A stretch of 64,000 nt of DNA from Cellulosimicrobium cellulans (GCF_024124905.1 NZ_JAMXST010000003.1:372001-436000), one strand, 5' to 3'; shown: positions 42,447 through 51,350, counted from the stretch's first letter. Translations and numbers: made by a program. The notes: generated by a model from the letters alone, not told the origin.

Positions 42447-43709
42447 ATGACGATCCTCGTGACCTCCCTGTTCGACGTCCGACCGCTGGAGCAGGAGGAC
42501 CGCGAGCCGGCCCTGGACGTGGTGTGGCGGGCGTTCGGGTGGGGATATCGGCAGGACTCCGCCGACGACGTCTTCGCCGGCCGCTCCATCGAGGCCGACC
42601 GCACGCTCGTCGCCGTCGACGGCCCGGGTCGCGACGTCGTCGGGACGGCGAGCGCCTACTCGCTGCGGATGACGATGCCCGGCGGGGACCTGCTGCCCGT
42701 CGCCGGGGTGTGGATGGTGACCGTCGCGCCCACCCACCGCCGGCGCGGCGTCATGACGGCGATGATGCGCCGTCAGCTCGCCGACCTCGCGGCCGGGGGC
42801 GAGGCCGTGGCCGCGCTCTGGGCGACGGAGGCCGGCGTCTACGGGCGCTACGGCTACGGGATCGCGTCGTGGCGCCAGCCGATCGAGGTCGACCTCGCAC
42901 GTGCCGCGTACACGCCGCGCGCGCGGCGCCTCGCAGCACGGTCGTCGGCCCGTCTGCACCTGATGTCCCTGGACGACGCCCTGCCGCACCTGACCGCGAT
43001 CCACGACGACCTCCTGGGCTCGCGGCCCGGGACCCTCGCGCGCGACGCGGACCGCTGGCAGTTCCTCCTCGGCGGCGGCGACGGCCGTCCGCCGGCCGAG
43101 ATCGTCGTCGCCCTCGGTCCCGAGGGCCCGAGCGGGTACGCGGCGTACCGGGTCCGTGAGGGGAAGCCCGGGCTGGTGCCGGCGGGCGTGGTCGCCGTCC
43201 AGGAGGTGAGCGCCACGGACCCGGCCACCCACGCCCGGCTCTGGCGCTACCTGCTCGACCTCGACCTCATGAGCACGCTGACGTGCGAGTCGCGGCCCGT
43301 GCCGGACCCGCTGGCCCACCTGCTCGCCGACCACCGACGGATGCACGCGCGCCTCGACGAGGCGCTGTGGGTCCGCGTCGTCGACGTCGAGCGGGCGCTC
43401 GCCGCGCGGGCCTTCTCCGCCCCCGTCGACCTCGTCCTCGACGTGGCCGACGACGTGGCTCCCGCGAACGCCGGGCGGTGGCACGTCGTCGTCGGCGCGG
43501 CGGGCGGCACGGCCACGGTGCGCCGGACCGACGCGCGCGCCGACCTGTCGCTGGACGTCGGCGACCTCGGCGCGGCCCACCTGGGCGCCACCCCGCTGCA
43601 CGTCCTCGCGCTGGCGGGACGCGTCGTCGAGCACACGCCCGGCGCGGTCGCCGCCGCGTCGGCGGCCTGGTCCTGGTCGCCCACGGCGCACGCCGCGGAG
43701 ATCTTCTGA
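42447..43709 (+). CDS. Eis-like GNAT N-acetyltransferase
   Basis: A 420-aa protein with the three-part Eis layout: a GNAT domain (about 1-150) with the acetyl-CoA loop VTVAPTHRRRGVM, a second GNAT-like domain (about 160-290), and an SCP2-like C-terminal domain (about 300-420). YGRYGYG near residue 135 carries the catalytic Tyr, and the chain ends in Phe, whose carboxylate is the family's second catalytic group. Eis enzymes acetylate aminoglycosides, polyamines and lysines. It may matter that a polyamine-type SpeD/SpeE cassette lies about 6 kb away. The start lies close to a TGGACG, 17 nt, CTATCA promoter-like pair, suggesting a near-leaderless message. Confidence 0.87.
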   Translation: MTILVTSLFDVRPLEQEDREPALDVVWRAFGWGYRQDSADDVFAGRSIEADRTLVAVDGPGRDVVGTASAYSLRMTMPGGDLLPVAGVWMVTVAPTHRRRGVMTAMMRRQLADLAAGGEAVAALWATEAGVYGRYGYGIASWRQPIEVDLARAAYTPRARRLAARSSARLHLMSLDDALPHLTAIHDDLLGSRPGTLARDADRWQFLLGGGDGRPPAEIVVALGPEGPSGYAAYRVREGKPGLVPAGVVAVQEVSATDPATHARLWRYLLDLDLMSTLTCESRPVPDPLAHLLADHRRMHARLDEALWVRVVDVERALAARAFSAPVDLVLDVADDVAPANAGRWHVVVGAAGGTATVRRTDARADLSLDVGDLGAAHLGATPLHVLALAGRVVEHTPGAVAAASAAWSWSPTAHAAEIF

Positions 43710-43751
43710 GCCCTCGCCGTCGACCCGGCGTGACCGGGGTCACTCCTCCCG

Positions 43752-43780
43752 TTGCCAACGACCCGGCCCCGGCGCAGACT
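43752..43780 (+). promoter_or_regulatory. SigA-type promoter of the 43816 operon
   Basis: TTGCCA (43752-43757), 17 nt, CAGACT (43775-43780), 35 nt before the GTG start of the conserved hypothetical gene. Spacing is ideal; the -35 is good and the -10 is fair. Confidence 0.4.
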
Positions 43781-43815
43781 GGACGAAGGACCGGACCCGC
43801 TGTGGGGGTGACCTC

Positions 43816-44508
43816 GTGACCGACACCTACGACATGCTGCCGATGCTGGGCCGTGGCAAGCACCGCAACCCGAAGAAGGGCGCGTGCTTCATGGAGCTCG
43901 CGTCCTACCTCGCGGGGGAGCGGTGGAGCGACCATCCACGGTGCACGCACCCGCTGCTCGCGATGCTCGCGCGCGCCGTGAACGACCTCACGGTCGACCC
44001 GGAGCGCCCCAAGCTCGCGCCGCTCATCCCGTCCGTCATCGGGCTGACGAGCGACGACCCGCACTGGGACGTGCGCATCGCGCTGCGGGCAGCGGTGACG
44101 GCGCTGCCGATCGCCCCGGCGGACCGGCAGCAGACGCTCGCCGTCGCGATCATCGGGGCGGAGAAGATGCTCGACGTCCTCGACGACCGCCCCGCGGGCA
44201 CGCTCAGCGCCGAGTCCGCGGACGCGCTCGCGAGCTGCCCGCGCACGGCGCGCTGGGCGCAGCGGTTCTGCGAGGGCGCGCGGCTGCGGCCGAACCGGTT
44301 CGTGCGCGACGCCGCGCCGAGCATCATCTCCGCGGCGGTGCAGGGCATCGCCGAGGCGTGCGTGCCGGACCCGGACGAGCGCCTGCGCGCGCTGCTCGCC
44401 GCGACGATCGACGACTGCCGGGCCTGGGACGACGCCGAGCCCGCACCGGCGCTCGACCCCGAGTCGTGGGCACCCGTCGTGCGGCCCTCCGCCGTCGGGA
44501 CCCGGTGA
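43816..44508 (+). CDS. conserved actinobacterial protein of unknown function
   Basis: A 230-aa soluble protein starting MTDTYDMLPMLGRGKHRNP. It has conserved-looking motifs in the first 90 residues (GACFMELASYLAGERWSDHP, CTHPLL, LIPSVIGLTSDDPHWDVRIALRA), and a helical second half. I recall close homologues across actinobacteria but no Pfam name. There are four Cys in all. GTG start with GGGGGTGACC upstream. The UBP zinc-finger gene starts 7 nt after its stop, so the pair is likely one transcript. No function is invented here. Confidence 0.78.
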   Translation: MTDTYDMLPMLGRGKHRNPKKGACFMELASYLAGERWSDHPRCTHPLLAMLARAVNDLTVDPERPKLAPLIPSVIGLTSDDPHWDVRIALRAAVTALPIAPADRQQTLAVAIIGAEKMLDVLDDRPAGTLSAESADALASCPRTARWAQRFCEGARLRPNRFVRDAAPSIISAAVQGIAEACVPDPDERLRALLAATIDDCRAWDDAEPAPALDPESWAPVVRPSAVGTR

Positions 44509-44515
44509 GCCGCCG

Positions 44516-44905
44516 GTGAGCGTCACGGGGGACGGGCTCGACGAGAGCCTGGGCGCGCAGCTCTGGGCCGCCGTCGACCCCGCCGTCCCGCCCAGCGGGA
44601 CCGGCTGCGCCGAGTGCGACGCGGCCGGCGGGTGGTGGGTCCACCTGCGCCGCTGCGCGACGTGCGGGCACGTGGGGTGCTGCGACACGTCGCCGGCCCA
44701 GCACGCGACGGCGCACTTCCAGCAGACCGGTCACCGCCTCATGCGCTCCTTCGAGCCGGGGGAGGACTGGTACTGGGACTACGAGACCGAGCAGGTCCTC
44801 GAGGGCCCGCACCTCGCCGCGCCGCTCTCGCGCCCGCCGGAGCAGGGCTCGCCCGCCCCGGCCGACCGCGTGCCCTCCGACTGGACGTCCCTCATCCACC
44901 GCTGA
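44516..44905 (+). CDS. UBP-type zinc-finger protein
   Basis: This 129-aa protein is nearly all a zf-UBP domain: C-AEC near residue 32, CATCGHVGCC near 48-57, then HATAHFQQTGHRL with the His ligands, and WYWDYE. In eukaryotes such fingers bind the ubiquitin C-terminus; bacterial single-domain versions have no established partner. Actinobacteria have Pup and other small modifiers, but no link to them is visible here. It follows the conserved hypothetical by 7 nt and is ended by a 28-bp hairpin. Confidence 0.85.
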   Translation: MSVTGDGLDESLGAQLWAAVDPAVPPSGTGCAECDAAGGWWVHLRRCATCGHVGCCDTSPAQHATAHFQQTGHRLMRSFEPGEDWYWDYETEQVLEGPHLAAPLSRPPEQGSPAPADRVPSDWTSLIHR

Positions 44906-44920
44906 CCACCCGCACCCGTC

Positions 44921-44980
44921 GCCGAACCCGGGGTCGCTCCTCACCTGAGCCGTCAGGTGAGGAGCGACCCCGGGTTCGGC
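44921..44980. terminator. 28-bp perfect inverted repeat, dispersed element
   Basis: Arms 44921-44948 and 44953-44980 are exactly complementary around a GCCG loop. The left arm starts with the 20-mer GCCGAACCCGGGGTCGCTCC that recurs at 58931 and, with one change, at 30480. It sits 16 nt after the UBP gene and works as a strong terminator for it; it may also insulate the glycosidase promoter downstream. Confidence 0.8.
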
Positions 44981-45031
44981 GTCTTCCGAGGGTCCCTGGG
45001 GCTGCCGCGTCATGTCCTGTGCTGTGAGGTG

Positions 45032-45060
45032 TTGTCTTTTTCTGGTGGAAGTTGTTTGAT
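45032..45060 (+). promoter_or_regulatory. promoter of the secreted glycosidase, in an A+T-rich patch
   Basis: TTGTCT (45032-45037), 17 nt, TTTGAT (45055-45060). The sequence from 45022 to 45066 is much richer in T than anything nearby. The ATG is about 110 nt further on, so a 5' leader of roughly 100 nt is predicted, a place for control by carbohydrate regulators. Confidence 0.5.
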
Positions 45061-45172
45061 TCTGGGGAGACGTCGTGCGGTGCGCCAAGGAAGGCGACCG
45101 CCGGACACGGGAGCCCGGTACGCCGCCGCGTCGAAGCAGTCCCTGGATTCACTCGACGAGGAGGAAGCACGG

Positions 45173-48100
45173 ATGCAGTCCATGACAGCGGTAGCGCCCC
45201 CACGGGGCAGACCCGCGAGGATCGTCGCGGCGGCGTTGGCCGCGGCGCTGACGGTCCCCCTGGCCGTGGCGACGGCGGTCGGTGCGACCGCGACGCCGGC
45301 GGCCACGACCACGGACGAGGCGGGCGCGCAGGACGTCGCGGCCCAGGACCTCGCCCTCGACAACGGCCTCAAGGGCGAGTACTTCCTGTCCGGCGGCCCC
45401 GGCTGGCCGCTCACCGACCTCAAGGCCACGATCCCCGACCAGCGGATCGAGTTCCCCAACCTGGTCCCGACGTTCGCCGAGCTCACGGGCCGCGGCGAGC
45501 GCACGTCCGCGCGCTGGACGGGCAAGATCACGCCCGACTACAGCGAGGCGTACACGTTCTCCGCGATCGGCGACAACGGCTTCCGGCTGTGGATCGACGA
45601 CCGGCTCGTCATCGACCACTGGGTCGACGACTGGGACGTCGAGCAGACCTCCGCCCCGGTCCAGCTCCAGGCGGGCCAGGAGTACTCGTTCCGCATGGAG
45701 ATGTTCCAGAACACCGGCGGTGCGCACCTCCGGTTGCGGTGGCAGAGCCCCTCGCAGGAACGTGAGATCGTGCCGACCGACGCGTTCACGTACCCCGACG
45801 ACTTCGTCGTCTTCCCCGCGCAGGCCGCGCTCGAGAGCGACGGCACGAGCCTCAACGTGACGTTCCAGGGCGCCGCGGGCGGCGTCGACGAGAGCCTCGT
45901 CGACCACCTCAAGGTCCAGGTGGACCAGCTCGCGTGGCCCGTCGCGCAGGTCGCGGCGCAGGGCGACGTCCTCGGCATCACGCTCGCCGAGCCCGTCGAC
46001 CGCGCGTCGACCGCCCGCCTGGTCTACGACGGCGAGGGCGACCTCACCGTCGGCGGCGAGAAGGTCGGCTCGCTCAACCTGCCGGTCGCCAACGGGTCCG
46101 AGTTCCGGATCCAGACCCCGTGGGCCGACGACTTCGACCCCACCAACCCCCTGCCGGAGTATCCGCGCCCGCAGCTCACGCGCGACGCGTGGCAGAACCT
46201 CAACGGCGTCTGGCAGTTCGAGGCGGCGGAGTCCGACGACGCCGTGCCGAGCGGTCGCGACCTCGACGAGGAGATCGTCGTCCCGTACGCGGTCGAGTCC
46301 GCGCTGTCGGGCATCGAGCGCCGCGAGGACGACATGTTCTACCGCCGCACCTTCGAGGTGCCGCAGGACTGGGCCGTGGGGAGCGACAACCGGCTGCGCA
46401 TCAACTTCGGCGCCGTCGACTACGTCGCCACCGTGTACGTCAACGGCCAGCAGGTCGGCACCCACCGCGGCGGCTACGAGGCGTTCTCCGTGGACGTCAC
46501 CGACGCGCTCGTCGAGGGCGCCGAGCAGGAGCTCGTGGTGCGCGCCGTCGACACGACGGACGGCAGCAACCAGGCCGTCGGCAAGCAGACGCTCAACCCG
46601 GGCGGCATCTTCTACACCCCGACGTCGGGCATCTGGCAGACGGTGTGGATGGAGCCGGTCCCCGCGGCGGCGATCGACGCCGTCGTCACGACCCCCGACG
46701 TCGAGGCGGGCGTGCTCGCGGTGACCGCGCAGTCGGCCTCCGCGTCGGACGACGCCGAGGTGACCGCCGTCGTGCGGGACGCCGAGGGCACCGAGGTCGG
46801 CACCGTCACCGGCGCCGCGAACGAGCTGCTCACGGTCGAGATCCCGGACGCGCACCTGTGGTCGCCCGAGGACCCGTACCTCTACGACGTCGACGTCACG
46901 CTCACCGACGGAGGCTCCACCGACACGGTGGCCTCCTACGCGGGCATGCGCTCGATCGAGGTCTCCGAGGTGGACGGCGTCCAGCGCATCCTGCTCAACG
47001 GCGAGAAGACGTTCCTCATGTCGACGCTCGACCAGGGCTACTGGCCGGACGGCATCTACACGCCCGCGTCCGACGAGGCGTACGTGTTCGACATCCAGGC
47101 CCACAAGGACCTGGGCTTCAACACGCTGCGCAAGCACATCAAGGTCGAGCCCGCGCGGTTCTACTACCACGCCGACACGCTCGGCCTGATGATCTGGCAG
47201 GACATCCCGAGCGGCTGGTTCAACAACGGCGACACGAACCCGGCGTCCCGCGTCTTCTGGGAGCAGGAGATGAAGGACATCATCGACCAGCACCGCTCGG
47301 TGCCGTCGATCGTGGGCTGGGTGACGTTCAACGAGGGCTGGGGCGAGTGGAACCTCGCCGACACGGCGCGGATCGGCAACACGATCGACGAGTACGACCC
47401 GAGCCGCATCCTCAACACGCACTCGGGCTACAACTGCTGCGCGTCCAAGGGCGACTCCAAGACGGGCGACATCATCGACTGGCACATGTACACCGGCCCG
47501 GCGCTGCCGAAGCCGGACGCCACGCGCGCCGCGATCGACGGCGAGCACGGCGGCTTCTCGATGAGCGTCCCGGGCCACATGTGGCCGGGCGTGTCCGCCA
47601 ACCCGTACGGCGGCGTCGCGAACAGCGAGGCGCTGACGGACGCGTACGTGCAGAACACGGAGAAGCTCGTGCGGCCGGCGCAGTGCTACCTGTCCGGCTC
47701 GGTGTACACGGAGATCTCCGACGTCGAGAACGAGCTCAACGGCTTCTACACGTACGACCGTCGCGTGCTCAAGATGGACGCGGCGCGCGTCAAGGACGTC
47801 AACGAGCGGGTCGTCGCGGCGGCGAAGCAGGGCTCCGCGCCCGTCGACCCGGGCACCCCGGGCCTGACCGGCACGGGCCGCTGGTCGTTCGACGAGGGCC
47901 AGGGCACGACGGCGGCCGACGGCGTGGGCGACCACGCGGCGTCGGGCACGGGCGAGTGGGTGGCCGGGCGCGACGGAACCGGGTCCGCCATCCACCTCGA
48001 CGGCGTCGACGACCACTTCACGACCGAAGGGCCCGTCGTCGACACGACCGGCTCCTACACGGTCTCGGCATGGGTCCAGCTCGACAAGAAGCCGAGCAAC

Positions 48101-48784
48101 TGGTCGACCATCGTGGGCCAGGACTCCACCGTGGGCGCGAGCGCGTTCTACCTCCAGTACGGCGGGGGCGGCCGGTGGGCCTTCTCCTACGAGGGCGAGC
48201 CGCGGGCCGAGTACGTCGTCGAGCCGGTGATCGGCGACTGGTACCACGTCGTGGGCGTCCGCGACGCGGCCGACCAGAAGCTCAAGCTCTACGTCAACGG
48301 CGAGCTCGTCGGCCAGTCCGACGTGTGCGGCGGCACCACGCCGTCCGGGCCGCTCACGATCGGTCGCGGGCAGTGGAGCGGCAACCCCGTCGACTACTGG
48401 CCGGGCACGATCGACGACGTGCGCGTCTTCGACCGGGCGCTGTCCGACGCCGAGGTCGCCCAGGTCTACGCCGGTGACGACGGCGAGGAGCCGGAGCTCG
48501 ACGTGACGGTCACCGCGCAGACGCGATGCCTCGCGGGCAAGGCCTACGTGGCCGTGCGCGCGACGAACGGCGAGGACGTCCCCGTGGACGTCACGCTCGA
48601 CACGCCGTTCGGGACCAAGGCGTTCAGCGCCGTGGCCCCGGGTGCGAACGCGTACCAGTCGTTCGCGGTGCGTGGCACGTCCGTCGAGGCGGGCGAGGCG
48701 ACCGTCACGGCCTCGGCCACGGTCGACGGCGAGCAGGTCACCGCGGAGGTCGTCGCGCCGTACGACGCGACCACCTGCGGCTGA
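45173..48784 (+). CDS. secreted PA14-GH2-LamG glycosidase (beta-galactosidase/glucuronidase family)
   Basis: A 1203-aa exoenzyme. The signal peptide ends near residue 40. A PA14 domain (about 60-195, with GWPLTDL and DDRLVIDHWVD) precedes a GH2 sugar-binding domain (about 340-500), a GH2 Ig-like domain (about 510-610) and the GH2 TIM barrel (about 615-880). FNEGWG gives E721 as the probable acid/base, and GEHGG gives E791 as a candidate nucleophile. A LamG/concanavalin-like domain (about 905-1100) and a small tail domain with two Cys complete it. It likely trims plant or exopolysaccharide oligomers outside the cell. The ATG has GAGGAGGAAG upstream. Confidence 0.88.
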   Translation: MQSMTAVAPPRGRPARIVAAALAAALTVPLAVATAVGATATPAATTTDEAGAQDVAAQDLALDNGLKGEYFLSGGPGWPLTDLKATIPDQRIEFPNLVPTFAELTGRGERTSARWTGKITPDYSEAYTFSAIGDNGFRLWIDDRLVIDHWVDDWDVEQTSAPVQLQAGQEYSFRMEMFQNTGGAHLRLRWQSPSQEREIVPTDAFTYPDDFVVFPAQAALESDGTSLNVTFQGAAGGVDESLVDHLKVQVDQLAWPVAQVAAQGDVLGITLAEPVDRASTARLVYDGEGDLTVGGEKVGSLNLPVANGSEFRIQTPWADDFDPTNPLPEYPRPQLTRDAWQNLNGVWQFEAAESDDAVPSGRDLDEEIVVPYAVESALSGIERREDDMFYRRTFEVPQDWAVGSDNRLRINFGAVDYVATVYVNGQQVGTHRGGYEAFSVDVTDALVEGAEQELVVRAVDTTDGSNQAVGKQTLNPGGIFYTPTSGIWQTVWMEPVPAAAIDAVVTTPDVEAGVLAVTAQSASASDDAEVTAVVRDAEGTEVGTVTGAANELLTVEIPDAHLWSPEDPYLYDVDVTLTDGGSTDTVASYAGMRSIEVSEVDGVQRILLNGEKTFLMSTLDQGYWPDGIYTPASDEAYVFDIQAHKDLGFNTLRKHIKVEPARFYYHADTLGLMIWQDIPSGWFNNGDTNPASRVFWEQEMKDIIDQHRSVPSIVGWVTFNEGWGEWNLADTARIGNTIDEYDPSRILNTHSGYNCCASKGDSKTGDIIDWHMYTGPALPKPDATRAAIDGEHGGFSMSVPGHMWPGVSANPYGGVANSEALTDAYVQNTEKLVRPAQCYLSGSVYTEISDVENELNGFYTYDRRVLKMDAARVKDVNERVVAAAKQGSAPVDPGTPGLTGTGRWSFDEGQGTTAADGVGDHAASGTGEWVAGRDGTGSAIHLDGVDDHFTTEGPVVDTTGSYTVSAWVQLDKKPSNWSTIVGQDSTVGASAFYLQYGGGGRWAFSYEGEPRAEYVVEPVIGDWYHVVGVRDAADQKLKLYVNGELVGQSDVCGGTTPSGPLTIGRGQWSGNPVDYWPGTIDDVRVFDRALSDAEVAQVYAGDDGEEPELDVTVTAQTRCLAGKAYVAVRATNGEDVPVDVTLDTPFGTKAFSAVAPGANAYQSFAVRGTSVEAGEATVTASATVDGEQVTAEVVAPYDATTCG

Positions 48785-48803
48785 CCGGCAGGCGCCGACA
48801 GCA

Positions 48804-48853
48804 GACGCCAGGCCCGTCCCGTCCGGTTCTCCGGGCGGGGCGGGCCTGGCGTC
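48804..48853. terminator. bidirectional hairpin between convergent glycosidase and GlsB genes
   Basis: 18-bp stem (48804-48821 with 48836-48853) with one G-U-type mismatch and a 14-nt loop. It lies 20 nt after the glycosidase stop and serves both converging genes. Confidence 0.75.
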
Positions 48854-48921
48854 GTGTCGTGCGGGGAGCCGCCGGTCAGGTGGTGACCGTCCCGGTGCGA
48901 GACGTCGTAGGTCGGGGTCCG

Positions 48922-49191
48922 TCAGGCGTTGCGACGGTTCCCCCGGGTCACCGCGCCGTAGATCCCGAGCGTGATCAGCGAGCCGAGGATCGCCAGGAGC
49001 CAGGTCCGGAAGTCGCCCAGGTCACCGAGCGACGTGCCGAACAGGACGGAACCGAGCCACCCACCGAGCAGCGCCCCGAGGATGCCCAGCAGGATCGTGA
49101 CGATCAGCGAGCCCGTCTGCTTTCCCGGCAGCACCGCACGCGCGACGAGACCGGCGACGAGGCCGAGGACGATGTACGCGAGCCAACCCAT
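48922..49191 (-). CDS. GlsB/YeaQ/YmgE-family stress membrane protein
   Basis: An 89-aa protein with three predicted membrane helices, glycine-zipper spacing and the family opening (MGWLAYIVLGLVAGLVARAV) followed by a GALLGGWLG helix. These proteins are induced by envelope or acid stress; mechanism unknown. The ATG at 49191 has AAGGGAG upstream; longer starts reach into the promoter region and were not used. It is monocistronic. Confidence 0.85.
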   Translation of the reverse strand: MGWLAYIVLGLVAGLVARAVLPGKQTGSLIVTILLGILGALLGGWLGSVLFGTSLGDLGDFRTWLLAILGSLITLGIYGAVTRGNRRNA

Positions 49192-49305
49192 GGATTTCTC
49201 CCTTTCGTCTGCTGTGCGAGGTTCTGCCCCCAGCCGCGCCAGCATCGCAGCGACCGTGTGGACTCGCACGCGGACGGAGGGGCCGACGCCGTCCGGCCCG
49301 CCGCG

Positions 49306-49725
49306 TCAGGCCGTGGTGGGCCCGGAGACGTTCACCAGCCACCCGACGCCGAACCGGTCGGTGAGCATGCCGAACTCGTCTCCCCACGGCGCGGTCTCCA
49401 TCGCCATGACCTCGCGCGCGCCGTCGGACAGCGCGGCGAACCAGGCGCGCAGGCGGTCGCGGTCGGCCGGCTCGCCGAACAGCGCGACCGACGCGTGGTC
49501 CGTGAGCGTCGTCCCCGGCGGCACGTCGGACGCCATGAGCGTCCCGACGCCCTCGATGGGGAGCTGGGAGTGCATGACCTTCGTGGCCTGCGCGGGATCG
49601 TCGACGGGCCCGATCGAGTCGTAGGTGCTGATGTCCGGCGTGACGCCGAAGACGGTGCCGTAGAACTCGACGGCCTCGCGGGCGTCGCCGTCGAAGTTCA
49701 GGTAGGGGCTGAGCTGAGCGGCCAT
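49306..49725 (-). CDS. VOC-superfamily protein, PhnB-like
   Basis: A 139-aa protein with paired beta-alpha-beta-beta-beta units: PYLNFDGDAREAVEFYG, then a second half starting near GARE and ending FGVGWLVNVSG. The match is to the PhnB-like/glyoxalase subset (3-demethylubiquinone-like), which is mostly uncharacterised. No metal-ligand set is complete by eye. GGAGGTC precedes the start. It lies alone between two control regions. Confidence 0.85.
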   Translation of the reverse strand: MAAQLSPYLNFDGDAREAVEFYGTVFGVTPDISTYDSIGPVDDPAQATKVMHSQLPIEGVGTLMASDVPPGTTLTDHASVALFGEPADRDRLRAWFAALSDGAREVMAMETAPWGDEFGMLTDRFGVGWLVNVSGPTTA

Positions 49726-49911
49726 GATGACCTCCACGTCGTGGGTGCGGACCTGACTCCTGTAGGGACCGGTGGCGACCCCCGGACTGAGCGGACCGCC
49801 GCTCCGCCGGTCGGCTAGGGTGTGCGCGGCCCGACGGCGCGGCCACCGGACCGCGGGCCGCTCACCCGCGTGCGGCCCACGGACCGAGGAGCGCAACAGG
49901 GGGGAGCGGGC

Positions 49912-50253
49912 GTGCAGCGCAACCTCGTCCACGTCTTCGACGTGACGGGCGCGGACCCGGCGCTGCTCGACGACGACCCGACGGTCCGCCGGTGCCTCGA
50001 CGCGATCGTCCGCCACGCGGGGATGACGCCGCTCGGGGAGGCGTCCCACCGCTTCGAGCCGCAGGGCTCGAGCGTCGTGATCCTCCTCGCCGAGTCCCAC
50101 CTCGCCGTGCACACGTGGCCCGAGCACGGCACCGCCTACGTGACGCTCACGACCTGCCGCGCCCCGGCGTCCGCCACGTTCACCGACGACGTGCGCGCCC
50201 TGCTCGCCGACGCGCTGGGCGCGGCCGACGTCGCCGTGCGGAGCCTCGTGTGA
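49912..50253 (+). CDS. speD: S-adenosylmethionine decarboxylase proenzyme (SpeD)
   Basis: A 113-aa SpeD of the bacterial class 1b size. Residues S62 (in AESHLAVHTWPE), H67 and C82 line up with Ser63, His68 and Cys83 of the Thermotoga maritima enzyme: S62 is the self-cleavage site that forms the pyruvoyl cofactor, H67 and C82 complete the catalytic set. The product, decarboxylated AdoMet, is the aminopropyl donor for spermidine synthase. The GTG at 49912 (with GGGGGAG before it) is chosen because it fixes this numbering; an upstream frame start at 49822 is less likely. The DUF4178 gene overlaps its stop (GTGA), so both are made together. Confidence 0.9.
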   Translation: MQRNLVHVFDVTGADPALLDDDPTVRRCLDAIVRHAGMTPLGEASHRFEPQGSSVVILLAESHLAVHTWPEHGTAYVTLTTCRAPASATFTDDVRALLADALGAADVAVRSLV

Positions 50254-51005
50254 GCCGGACCCGACCGCGGCTCGCGATGCGGGTCGGCGAGGACCTCGTC
50301 GGCACGCCGCCCCAGCGCGCCACGCCGCGCGCCGTCGCCGTCCTGTCGACCGTGCACGGCGGCACCACGTTCACGTGGGAGGAGTGGCAGCTCCTCGGCC
50401 ACGACGGCTCGGACGTCTGGGTCGAGTACGACCACGACACCCGCGACGTCACGCTGCTGCACCCGACCGAGGCGTGGCCGCCCGTGGTCGACCTCTCCGC
50501 GCTGCACACCGGGCGCACGCTCGCCCTGCGCCTCGACGGCCGGCAGCACTCGCTCGTCGTGCGCGAGCGCGGCACGGGTCGTGTCGAGCACGTCGAGGGG
50601 CAGTTCGCCGAGCCGTTCGTCGTGGGGCAGCAGGTCGAGTACGTCGACCTCTCGGCCCACGGGACGATCGTCTCGATCGAGCGCACGACCGGCCCGCTCG
50701 GTCCCGTGACGGCCGTGTACCGCGGCCGGCGCCTCGACGCCGCCGAGCAGCGCCGGCTCTTCGGCCGTCGCGTCGCGCCGCGCACGCTCCCCGGGGGACG
50801 GTTCGTGGCCCTCGCGGTCGCCGGCGTCGTGCTCGTCGGGCTCTTCGCGTCGTGCACGGCGCGGGCCGCGTCCGGCGACGGGGCGTGCACGCCCCGCACC
50901 GTCGAGACCGTCGCGCCCTCCGGCCAGGTGACCACCACCGAGCAGGGCGGCACGTGTGTGCGCCGCACCGTGTACGGCGGCGGTGGCGGGGGTCTCGGCA
51001 AGTGA
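50250..51005 (+). CDS. DUF4178-domain protein with C-terminal membrane helix
   Basis: This 251-aa protein has a beta-rich DUF4178 domain (about residues 30-160; TFTWEEWQLLGHDGSDVWVEYD region), a basic loop, one hydrophobic helix (about 187-206) and a short Cys-containing tail with a Gly-rich end. DUF4178 is of unknown function but is known to occur with DUF350 and SpeE-like genes. Its GTG overlaps SpeD's stop. The tail is Cys- and Gly-rich, with three Cys after the helix. It may tether a soluble modifying step to the membrane. Confidence 0.82.
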   Translation: MSRTRPRLAMRVGEDLVGTPPQRATPRAVAVLSTVHGGTTFTWEEWQLLGHDGSDVWVEYDHDTRDVTLLHPTEAWPPVVDLSALHTGRTLALRLDGRQHSLVVRERGTGRVEHVEGQFAEPFVVGQQVEYVDLSAHGTIVSIERTTGPLGPVTAVYRGRRLDAAEQRRLFGRRVAPRTLPGGRFVALAVAGVVLVGLFASCTARAASGDGACTPRTVETVAPSGQVTTTEQGGTCVRRTVYGGGGGGLGK

Positions 51006-51114
51006 CCCGCCCGACCGTCGGACGCCCCTGCGGGCGGGACGCCGTGCCCGGCCGCCGACCGCCGTTCCAGCCCGACGCACCCGACCGCCCCACGACCTGA
51101 CTCCGGGAGACACC

Positions 51115-51348
51115 GTGATCGCAACCGCCGCCGCCCCGCTGGCGTTCCTCTGGTCCTTCTTCTCGACCATCCTGTACTCGGCGCTCGGCATCGTCCTGCT
51201 GCTCGTCACGCTCGTGGTCGCCAACAAGGTGTTCCGGCTCAACCTGCACCGCGAGCTCGTCGACGAGCACAACGTCGCGTTCGGCGTGATGATCGCGGGC
51301 CTCGCCGTCGCGATCGGCCTCATCATCGCGGGGACGATCAGCTCCTGA
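51115..51348 (+). CDS. DUF350 (YjfL-like) membrane protein
   Basis: A 77-aa protein with two predicted helices (about 10-36 and 52-75) and the charged turn FRLNLHRELVDEHNVAFG typical of one DUF350 unit. E. coli YjfL-type proteins contain two such units; single ones act as dimers or partners. GTG start with CGGGAGA at a 4-nt spacing. It sits 3 nt before the SpeE-like gene, so both are co-translated. Substrate or channel role unknown. Confidence 0.85.
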   Translation: MIATAAAPLAFLWSFFSTILYSALGIVLLLVTLVVANKVFRLNLHRELVDEHNVAFGVMIAGLAVAIGLIIAGTISS

Positions 51349-51350
51349 CC

